From: SG8-41 sp032123035 | GTDB lineage: Bacteria > Pseudomonadota > Gammaproteobacteria > Burkholderiales > SG8-41 | DNA: 8,930 bases | Assembly: GCA_032123035.1 (NCBI GenBank) | Contig: JAQBFV010000072.1 | Location: 1-8,930 of the forward strand | Direction: 5' to 3' | In this document: one piece after another, positions 1 to 4,607 of the stretch | Layout of the letters: each line of letters begins with the position of its first letter | How positions within the stretch are numbered: position 1 is the stretch's first letter | The notes under the pieces: model-generated | What the model was told of the DNA's origin: nothing | The model's input: the letters and a program-made list of their open reading frames with translations, nothing else | The model's database searches: none | Program-made: the position numbers and the translations under genes

Positions 1-430
1 GTAAAGGCGAGGAAACAGGTAGAAAAAAGCCGTCGCGCCCGCACTTGCCGCAGCCGTCATCCGCTCCGATTACCGCGCGGAGTTCACCGCAGGACCCGTC
101 ATGCGCAGGCTGCGCGACCAAAGCCTCGGGAGTGCTCCATGTCCGCTTTCGGCCAGGAGCGGACGTTCCCGTGTCCTCCCGCCGCCACGCTGGACGATTA
201 CACTTGGGAATATCGGCCCAACAACGAGTGTTTATCCGTCGTGAGCCCCGCAGAAACAGGGCGTGGCTACGCTGAAATCAATTCTTCACCGCTAAAGGAG
301 CCCCTATGCAATACGAATAGATGTTCTAATCGCTTTAACGAAAATGATAGCAAGACTTAGCGTTGTGGCCGCACTGAGTTAAAACGTCCCTAAACTATCC
401 TGCAAATTCACCTAGCAAGGAGGAAACTCA
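1..430. other. Gene-poor left edge with a repeat and a four-codon ORF
   Basis: I see no convincing gene in this stretch. Plus-strand frames 1 and 3 are open for some distance from the window edge (to about 360 and 275), but they are basic or proline/serine-rich, match no family I recognise and run through a palindromic repeat, so they are probably chance frames or the tail of a disordered protein. From about 280 the DNA becomes AT-richer and matches the following gene. A good Shine-Dalgarno AAAGGAG (294-300) stands five bases before an ATG at 306, but that frame stops after four codons (MQYE), and further stops follow. This could be a leader peptide or the start of a decayed gene; neither can be proven here. 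Confidence 0.5.
139..166. repeat. Palindromic GTCCGCT...AGCGGAC repeat, copy 1
   Basis: Seven-base arms GTCCGCT (141-147) and AGCGGAC (158-164) enclose a ten-base spacer. A second copy with identical arms and the same spacer length is at 1210-1233, and both are followed by GTT. Read in one frame it gives MSAFGQERTF. From memory, similar MSAxGQxRTF readings recur as spurious hypothetical proteins in many Pseudomonadota genomes, which suggests a dispersed extragenic repeat rather than a gene. The two copies bracket the AT-rich lectin-like gene. Confidence 0.7.
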
Positions 431-1090
431 ATGTTAAAAAAACTAATTGCAGTCGTATTTGGCCTTGGTTGCCTATTTAGCTCGTTTTTTGCGAACGCTG
501 AAGATAGGTCAATGAGCTTTTTTGTAACCAGTGTGGGAATGGGAAAAGGTGCTAATTTGGGCGGCGTCGCCGGCGCCGATGCGCATTGCAAAAAACTCGC
601 AACTGCAGCAGGAGCAGGCAAGCGCGATTGGAAAGCCTACTTAAGCACCAAAGCAGATCCAAACAATCCGAGAAAGCGTGGTGTGTTTGCTCGCTCAAGA
701 ATCGGCAATGGTCCTTGGTACAACGCTCACGGCACTCTAATCGCCGCCAATCTAACCGACTTACACCTCTACAACAAAACCATTAACTTACAAAACGCCG
801 TAGACGAAAACGGCAAGCAAGTAAATGGTCGCGGGTCCAAGCCCAATCGACACGATATTCTGACCGGTACCAACCCTGATGGCACAGCTCTTTTCGGGGA
901 CGGCAAAGATCACACCTGTAACGACTGGACCAGCGAGGATCCCAAAGGAAGCGCAACAGTGGGCCACCATGATCGCCATGGCGGCGGCAATACCTCTTGG
1001 AATGCTGCCCACGGCTCGCGCGGCTGCGGAGAAAAGGATTTACCTAAATCCGGTGGTGCTGGCCTGTTATATTGCTTCGCGGCAGACTAA
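431..1090 (+). CDS. Secreted C-type-lectin/endostatin-like protein
   Basis: This encodes 219 residues. The start is fixed by a strong ribosome binding site, AAGGAGG at 418-424, just before the ATG. Residues 1-23 form a Sec signal peptide (MLKK, hydrophobic core, ANA before ED), so the product is probably periplasmic or secreted. The mature part opens with FFVTS and LGGVAGADAHCKKLA, followed by a WKAYLST segment. This pattern is typical of bacterial proteins annotated as DUF1554, lectin or endostatin-like domains. The C-terminal half has CNDWTSED, GSATVGHHDR, a W-N-A-A-H-G-S-R-G-C-G stretch and GLLYCFA. Four mature cysteines (53, 163, 199, 215) could form two disulfides, as in C-type-lectin folds. 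The ligand is unknown. Codon use is clearly AT-richer than in the neighbours, suggesting acquisition by transfer. It stands alone, with a terminator downstream. The family is fairly sure; the function is not. Confidence 0.85.
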   Translation: MLKKLIAVVFGLGCLFSSFFANAEDRSMSFFVTSVGMGKGANLGGVAGADAHCKKLATAAGAGKRDWKAYLSTKADPNNPRKRGVFARSRIGNGPWYNAHGTLIAANLTDLHLYNKTINLQNAVDENGKQVNGRGSKPNRHDILTGTNPDGTALFGDGKDHTCNDWTSEDPKGSATVGHHDRHGGGNTSWNAAHGSRGCGEKDLPKSGGAGLLYCFAAD

Positions 1091-1171
1091 GCTGGGGTCC
1101 AATAACCGGGGCAGAGAGCTTTTCTTATCGACATTCAGCTGCCGCGTAACACGTCTCAACACTCACACACA

Positions 1172-1196
1172 CCCCGCTTCGGCGGGGTTTCTTTTT
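1172..1196 (+). terminator. Intrinsic terminator of the lectin-like gene
   Basis: A six-base-pair stem CCCCGC (1172-1177) and GCGGGG (1182-1187) closes a TTCG tetraloop and is followed by TTTCTTTTT (1188-1196). It lies 82 bases after the stop codon of the secreted lectin-like gene and is a canonical Rho-independent terminator on the plus strand. Confidence 0.93.
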
Positions 1197-1208
1197 GCCT
1201 GTCGGGGA

Positions 1209-1235
1209 TGTCCGCTCTGGGTCGGAAGCGGACGT
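1209..1235. repeat. Palindromic GTCCGCT...AGCGGAC repeat, copy 2
   Basis: Arms GTCCGCT (1210-1216) and AGCGGAC (1227-1233) flank a ten-base spacer, and the copy is again preceded by AT and followed by GTT. It matches copy 1 at 139-166 in arms, spacing and most spacer bases. The copies share orientation as judged from their flanks. The stretch between here and 1315 shows only weak imperfect inverted repeats and no gene. Confidence 0.7.
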
Positions 1236-1315
1236 TTTTCGGGATTCCGCTTACGAACCAAAACAGACATTCAGCGCATTACGAACAACGCTGGGCGCCT
1301 AATGTGACGACCCCA

Positions 1316-1350
1316 AAAAAGAATGACCGGGCACACGTGGCCCGGTCATT
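1316..1350 (-). terminator. Intrinsic terminator of the SDR gene
   Basis: On the minus strand an 11-base-pair stem is formed by positions 1350-1340 and 1332-1322 (outer ten pairs CCCGGTCATT with its complement, plus one G-C pair), with a seven-base loop. It is followed by a T-run corresponding to the A-run ending at 1320. It sits about 40 bases past the stop codon of the leftward SDR gene. The plus-strand reading lacks a T-run, so the signal belongs to the minus strand. Confidence 0.85.
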
Positions 1351-1390
1351 ACAGCTAGCCTACGACAACTTATTTGTCGGTCGGTAACGA

Positions 1391-2179
1391 TCAGAACAGC
1401 CCCTTAGTGCCGCCGCCGTCGACCGAGATCGCCGCGCCCTGGATGTGACTGGCGGCCGGCGAGACCAGGAAGAGCGCCAACGCCGCAATGTCCTCCGGCT
1501 GGCCCAAGCGGCGGACGCCGGCTTTCTTGGCCGTTTCGGCCGCGACCTGCTCGCCCGTCTTGCCCTCGGCCGCGGCCTGCTGTTTGACGAGCTCGGCATT
1601 GCGGTCGGTTTCGGTGCGGCCAGGGTGAATGGTGTTGACGTTGACGCCGTCACGGATGCCGAGGCCTGACAACCCCTTGCTGAAACTGGCCATGGCCGCG
1701 TTGACCGCGCTGCCGATTAAGTTGGCGGGATTGGGGGTACGCGCCATGCCGCCGTCGATATTGACAATCTTGCCCTGCGCGGCGCTCAGCATCGGCCAGA
1801 ACAGGCGCGACAGGCGGACGGCGCCAAAGAATTTCAATGCGAAGCCGTCCATCCAGATTTCGTCGGACTGTTCGAGGAAATTGCCGGCCTTGGTCGCGCC
1901 GGCCGAGTTGACCAGGATGTCGCAGCGGGCGTGCGCCTTCTTCACCGTATCGAATAGCGCTTGGCAACCTTCAGCGGTACCGAGGTCGGCGGCGACGATG
2001 GTCGGCCTCGGGGCGTTTGTGCCTGCGATCTCCTCGGCGGTCTTCTTGAGATTGGCTTCCGACTTGGCGGCGAGCACCGTCTGCGCTCCCTGCGCGGCGA
2101 GGGCCTTGGCGATGGCGCGGCCGATACCGCGGCTGCCGCCGGTGATCACTGCAACCTTTCCGGACAATTCGTTCGACAT
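1391..2179 (-). CDS. Atypical SDR-family oxidoreductase
   Basis: This encodes 262 residues, the usual length of a classical short-chain dehydrogenase/reductase. The start is supported by AGGAAGG (2195-2189) nine bases upstream. The NAD(P)-binding Rossmann half is intact: TGGSRGIG at 13-20, AADL around 62-66, NSAG at 91-94. The C-terminal half has the family's HPG (185-187), a GQPEDIA stretch and the final SVDGGG. The active site is unusual. Aligning IVNIDGG (138-144) with the IVNISS strand, and GSAVNAAM (156-163) with the YxxxKAA helix, puts Gly143 at the catalytic Ser, Gly156 at the Tyr and Asn160 at the Lys. LKFFGA puts Lys116 at the structural Asn. I recall a similar SDR subgroup with GRTP and VNAA motifs, so this may be a conserved atypical clade rather than decay. 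The substrate is unknown. It appears to be a single-gene unit with its own terminator, divergent from the RHH-PilZ gene. Confidence 0.9.
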   Translation of the reverse strand: MSNELSGKVAVITGGSRGIGRAIAKALAAQGAQTVLAAKSEANLKKTAEEIAGTNAPRPTIVAADLGTAEGCQALFDTVKKAHARCDILVNSAGATKAGNFLEQSDEIWMDGFALKFFGAVRLSRLFWPMLSAAQGKIVNIDGGMARTPNPANLIGSAVNAAMASFSKGLSGLGIRDGVNVNTIHPGRTETDRNAELVKQQAAAEGKTGEQVAAETAKKAGVRRLGQPEDIAALALFLVSPAASHIQGAAISVDGGGTKGLF

Positions 2180-2201
2180 GGACTCATTCCTTCCTGAATA
2201 G

Positions 2202-2219
2202 TTTTACCAAAGGGTAAAA
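2202..2219. promoter_or_regulatory. Perfect inverted repeat upstream of the SDR gene
   Basis: TTTTACC (2202-2208) and GGTAAAA (2213-2219) are perfect seven-base arms around AAAG. The repeat begins 22 bases before the SDR start codon, just upstream of its ribosome binding site, where an operator or a leader hairpin would act. No convincing -35/-10 pair could be fixed around it. Confidence 0.5.
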
Positions 2220-2277
2220 ACCAACGCTTTCTGGTTGTGGCACCCGCCTCAACCGCCCGATGATCGAGCGATGCAGG

Positions 2278-2316
2278 ATACTGGAGTATGGCCGGGCGGG
2301 GAACACCAGAATACTC
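2278..2316. promoter_or_regulatory. ATACT/AGTAT half-site cluster
   Basis: ATACT GG AGTAT (2278-2289) is a 12-base palindrome. A third half-site, ATACTC, lies at 2311-2316 in the shared upstream region of the divergent SDR and RHH-PilZ genes. TACTG also occurs at 2279-2283, at 2371-2375 (in TACTGCAAA), and as both arms of the palindrome at the RHH-PilZ promoter. It may be a distal part of an operator array; the assignment is inference from sequence similarity only. The rest of 2220-2462 holds no supportable gene. Confidence 0.35.
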
Positions 2317-2398
2317 AGGCAGCGGGCGCCGGACCAAGCTGTCCGCCACTGACGACGAACGACGCCAACGTACTGCAAACAGCGTCGCAGCGCCATCT

Positions 2399-2430
2399 CT
2401 TAGTGATCTGTCCCCTAAGTCACTAAGTCA
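2399..2430. repeat. GGGGNCAG-type element with inverted and direct repeats
   Basis: CTTAGTGA (2399-2406) and TCACTAAG (2420-2427) form a perfect eight-base inverted repeat, and CTAAGTCA is repeated in tandem at 2415-2422 and 2423-2430. The loop carries CTGTCCCC (2408-2415), the reverse complement of GGGGACAG. The same core GGGGNCAG is seen at 3250-3257 and 4513-4520. It may be an end of a small dispersed repeat, or a regulatory hairpin upstream of the RHH-PilZ promoter. Confidence 0.45.
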
Positions 2431-2462
2431 AAACGGGAAGGCGTGGGGCGGGCCGAACGCCG

Positions 2463-2497
2463 TTGTACGCGGTCGAACTTTACTGTAAATTTCAGTA
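2463..2497 (+). promoter_or_regulatory. Promoter of the RHH-PilZ gene with overlapping palindrome
   Basis: TTGTAC (2463-2468) and TAAATT (2486-2491) are separated by exactly 17 bases and fit a sigma-70 promoter (four of six consensus matches each). Over the -10 box lies TACTGTAAATTTCAGTA (2481-2497), symmetrical about 2489 except for one position per arm. A smaller palindrome TTTAC-T-GTAAA (2479-2489) overlaps it. A repressor bound here would block the promoter. A TTG at 2463 is in frame with the gene but falls within this promoter, which argues for the ATG at 2532 as the true start. Autoregulation by the RHH domain of the product is an inference. Confidence 0.6.
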
Positions 2498-2531
2498 TAT
2501 CCGCACCACAACTGCTCGACGAGGGAAATCC

Positions 2532-3110
2532 ATGGCCGCCAGCAAGACCAGAACGTTGACCTTTCGCATCGCACCAGTCCTGAAAGAGGCGCTGCGCTCA
2601 GCTGCTAATCGCGAACACCGCTCCATCGCCAATATGGCGGAGTGGTTGATTCTGGATTATTGCGGTCGCCACGGCATTGTCATTCCCGACCAGGACGCCT
2701 TGTTGGATGAAGGCCGCAAGCCGCATGCACGTAGCTTGAAGTTGGTCAAACCTAATCCAGTAGCTTGGGGGGCCAATACGACAGCAAGACTGCCAGAAAA
2801 AAGAAGCGACAGGCGGTTCGATGTCGCGCTGCCGGTGATGCTAGAGAACGCTACGGGCGTCACACGTAACGTAAGCTCCTCGGGCGCGTTCTTCTGGACA
2901 AGCGGCACGTATGCGCTCGGCGACGTAATCAACTTTGCGATGGGCCGAAAAACCGAATCGGGCGAGTTCATGCTGAAATGCCGAGGAGTCGTCTTCCGCA
3001 CGGAGCGGCGTGGCAACGATGTCGGTGTGGCGGTGAGGGTCGCCAAGACAGCGACGGGAGGAACCCATGAAACGCGTAATACTGCTGATCGGAATGCTGC
3101 TGGCGTTTAA
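2532..3110 (+). CDS. Ribbon-helix-helix/PilZ fusion, putative c-di-GMP-responsive regulator
   Basis: This encodes 192 residues. The ATG was chosen because GAGGG (2521-2525) stands six bases upstream and the longer in-frame TTG lies inside the promoter. Residues about 6-46 look like a ribbon-helix-helix (Arc/CopG) fold: strand TRTLTFRIAP, a first helix (VLKEALRSAANRE), a turn at HRS, and a second helix to about 46. Such dimers insert the strand into DNA. After a linker (about 47-88), residues about 90-171 fit PilZ: RSDRR (91-95) matches RxxxR, NVSSSG (113-118) matches [D/N]xSxxG, and beta strands run to VGVAVRV. Both motifs are used by PilZ domains to bind cyclic di-GMP. The inference is a transcription factor whose DNA binding responds to c-di-GMP, perhaps acting on its own promoter and the divergent SDR gene. 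Each domain is well supported, but the regulatory role is untested. Confidence 0.85.
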   Translation: MAASKTRTLTFRIAPVLKEALRSAANREHRSIANMAEWLILDYCGRHGIVIPDQDALLDEGRKPHARSLKLVKPNPVAWGANTTARLPEKRSDRRFDVALPVMLENATGVTRNVSSSGAFFWTSGTYALGDVINFAMGRKTESGEFMLKCRGVVFRTERRGNDVGVAVRVAKTATGGTHETRNTADRNAAGV

Positions 3111-3141
3111 TGTCGACGCAGATATTGGGGAAGGAGAGTAG
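3067..3141 (+). CDS. 24-residue secreted or membrane mini-protein, or truncated gene start
   Basis: This small ORF is preceded by a strong Shine-Dalgarno (GGGAGGA, 3056-3062) four bases before its ATG. It overlaps the last 44 bases of the RHH-PilZ gene in another frame, consistent with translational coupling. It begins MKRVILLIGMLLAFNVDA, which looks like a complete Sec signal peptide with a possible cleavage after DA. Only six more residues, acidic and glycine-containing, follow before a TAG. Either it is a genuine tiny membrane or secreted peptide co-expressed with the regulator, or the surviving 5' end of a larger secreted-protein gene cut off downstream. No continuation was found in the frame after the stop. 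Confidence 0.5.
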   Translation: MKRVILLIGMLLAFNVDADIGEGE

Positions 3142-3313
3142 CCCCGAAGCGTGGATCAGAGCTGTTAAGCATCACGCGGCATCGTAAATGGAATACTGTA
3201 GCTTCACTGGTATCGGCAGCAGCCACCAAACCTCGCTTAACTGATCAAAGGGGCCAGGCTCGAATTGTTTTGTACATACGTCCGCTGCGCGCTGGTGGCC
3301 GCTCGGAGCCGCC
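3142..3313. other. Intergenic stretch containing a GGGGCCAG element
   Basis: This 172-base region between the convergent mini-ORF and rutC holds no gene and no terminator with a T-run. At 3247-3264 it carries AAAGGGGCCAGGCTCGAA. Its core GGGGCCAG (3250-3257) shares the pattern GGGGNCAG with elements at 2408-2415 (opposite strand) and 4513-4520 (same strand). I recall similar strings around small REP-associated transposases in Proteobacteria, but no transposase is present here. Confidence 0.45.
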
Positions 3314-3700
3314 TCAGCCCGCTAGGTGCGCGGTCGAGGCGATCTCGACCAGGAACTCGGGCTTCACCAGGTCGGCGCGAATGCAGTAGCGCGCCGGCGG
3401 GTTGGCGGGAAAGTACTCGCGGTACACCTCGTTCATCGCCGCGTAGTCGGCGAGGTCCTTGAGGAAGATCTGGTTGAACGCGATGTCGCTCATCTTTCCG
3501 CCGGCGGCCGCGAGCACCGACTTGATGCTCTCGAGCACGTGGCGCGTCTGCGCGCGAACATCGCCCGTTCCGACCACCTTGCTGGCGGCGTCGAGCGCGA
3601 GCGTGCCGCTCACGTAGAGCACATTGCCGGCGCGCGCCCCGGGCGAGTAAGGCGCGAGCGGCGGCGGGGATCCTACGGGGACGACGGGTTTGATCGGCAT
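3314..3700 (-). CDS. rutC: RutC, RidA-family enzyme of pyrimidine degradation
   Basis: This encodes 128 residues, the normal length of the RidA/YjgF family. It matches RutC closely over much of its length: PLAPYSPG and VLYVSGTLALD near the N-terminus, TRHVLESIKSVLAAAGG (52-68), DYAAMNEVYREYFP (85-98), PARYCI (102-107) and LVKPEFLVEI (111-120). Arg104 and Glu119 correspond to the family's conserved binding-site residues. In the Rut pathway, uracil ring opening yields a 3-carbon aminoacrylate-type intermediate, on which RutC acts in the cytoplasm. It was first proposed to reduce a peracid and later work describes an aminoacrylate deaminase. AAGGAG (3712-3707) precedes the ATG and overlaps the stop codon of rutD, with ten bases between the genes, so the two are one transcript. 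Here it follows rutD rather than preceding it, and rutA, rutB, rutF and rutG are absent. Confidence 0.88.
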   Translation of the reverse strand: MPIKPVVPVGSPPPLAPYSPGARAGNVLYVSGTLALDAASKVVGTGDVRAQTRHVLESIKSVLAAAGGKMSDIAFNQIFLKDLADYAAMNEVYREYFPANPPARYCIRADLVKPEFLVEIASTAHLAG

Positions 3701-3710
3701 GCGGGGCTCC

Positions 3711-4508
3711 TTATGAAGTTTCGGCTGCGGTGAAGAATTCGAGCGCGATGCGGTTGAACGTCTCGGGCTCCGTGCGCGAAAGCGCGTGGCCGCCGCGCGG
3801 CTCCCAGCGACTGTGCGCGCCGGGAATCAACCGCGCGTACTCCTCGGAGAAGTAGCGCGGCGTGAGGATGTCGTCGTCGGTGCACAGCACCAGCGTCGGG
3901 ATGCGGATCCGCCCCAGCTCGGCGCGGCGGTCGAACTCGAGGATCGCCGCGAGCCGGCTCGCCTGCACCGCGGGCTGGCCGAGAGCGCCCGCGGCCTGCT
4001 TTTCCATTGCGGCGAGGCGTTCTGCGTTGGCGTTGATCCAGTACGGGGGATAGAGCAGCAGCGAGCTGTACTGCGCGTAGGCCTCGGCGCCGAGCGCCGC
4101 CAGCAGGCGCTCGCGCAACGCGAACACCCGGCGCCGGTACGCGTCGCCGTGCGTGGTGCTGGCGTAGAGCATCAGCGAGCGCAGCCGCCCCGGATGATCG
4201 AGCGCGGCCGCGACGCCGATCGCCCCGCCCGTCGAGTGCCCCAGGTAGTGCGCCGTTTCGAGCCCTGCGGCGTCGAGCACCGCAACCACGTCGGCCGCCA
4301 TCTGCTCGATCGAGGCCACCGGCACTCTGGAAGAGCGCCCCGTGCCGCGCTGGTCGAACGTGATCACCGTAAAGTGCTCGGCGAGCGCGGCGCGGTTCGG
4401 GTCCCACCAGCTCCCGGCGCCGCCCAGCCCCGCGCCGAGCACCAGCGCCGGCCCCGCGCCCTCGCGCTCCCAGTAAAGCTCCGCCCCGTCGCGTGTCGTG
4501 ATCGGCAT
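3711..4508 (-). CDS. rutD: RutD-like alpha/beta hydrolase
   Basis: This encodes 265 residues, an alpha/beta-hydrolase of the RutD type. Recognisable features are LGAGLGGAGSWW (24-35, oxyanion-hole loop), FDQRGTGRSS (51-60), the nucleophile elbow GHSTGG (90-95, Ser92), LLYPPYWI, DDDILTP (211-217, Asp213) and GGHALSRTEPETFN (His241). The triad Ser-Asp-His is therefore complete. As I recall, E. coli RutD has Ala at the nucleophile position, so this copy may be a more ordinary hydrolase. RutD has been assigned to aminoacrylate or carbamate hydrolysis in pyrimidine breakdown. Pairing with rutC ten bases downstream supports the assignment. The ATG has no visible ribosome binding site: a CTGACCCC element ends four bases upstream, suggesting the original 5' region was replaced. 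It lies 99 bases after the VWA gene on the same strand, so read-through from that operon is possible. Confidence 0.8.
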   Translation of the reverse strand: MPITTRDGAELYWEREGAGPALVLGAGLGGAGSWWDPNRAALAEHFTVITFDQRGTGRSSRVPVASIEQMAADVVAVLDAAGLETAHYLGHSTGGAIGVAAALDHPGRLRSLMLYASTTHGDAYRRRVFALRERLLAALGAEAYAQYSSLLLYPPYWINANAERLAAMEKQAAGALGQPAVQASRLAAILEFDRRAELGRIRIPTLVLCTDDDILTPRYFSEEYARLIPGAHSRWEPRGGHALSRTEPETFNRIALEFFTAAETS

Positions 4509-4607
4509 AAATGGGGTCAGAGCAACATTTCTGCACCGACGAAATTCGTTATTCCGGAAAAGCTACACTGCCCCCGGTTATCCCCCCGGAGCGGGCTGCC
4601 GGCCTGC
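4509..4607. repeat. GGGGTCAG element and intergenic stretch before rutD
   Basis: AAATGGGGTCAGAGC (4510-4524) abuts the rutD start codon and has the GGGGNCAG core (4513-4520) in the same orientation as the element at 3250-3257, so the two bracket rutDC. Further on, ACGAA-A-TTCGT (4539-4549) is an 11-base palindrome. The string resembles repeats I associate with REP-associated tyrosine transposases, but there is no transposase here. No T-tailed terminator was found for the VWA gene that ends at 4608. Confidence 0.45.

Noticed and set aside
1209..1350. Integron attC site downstream of the lectin-like gene
   Set aside because: GCCTAAT near 1299-1305 and imperfect inverted repeats were considered, but no paired GTTRRRY/RYYYAAC core sites or proper attC architecture is visible, and there is no integrase in the window.
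1629..2201. 190-codon plus-strand frame over the SDR gene
   Set aside because: Antisense to a clear Rossmann-fold protein that has its own ribosome binding site and terminator.
2463..2531. Extended TTG start for the RHH-PilZ gene
   Set aside because: The added 23 codons cover the -35, -10 and palindrome and are not RHH-like; the ATG at 2532 has a well-placed ribosome binding site.
3673..4536. Alternative minus-strand frame of 287 codons across rutD
   Set aside because: Overlaps rutD in another frame, almost entirely Arg/Ala/Gly, no motif; rutD carries a full catalytic triad.
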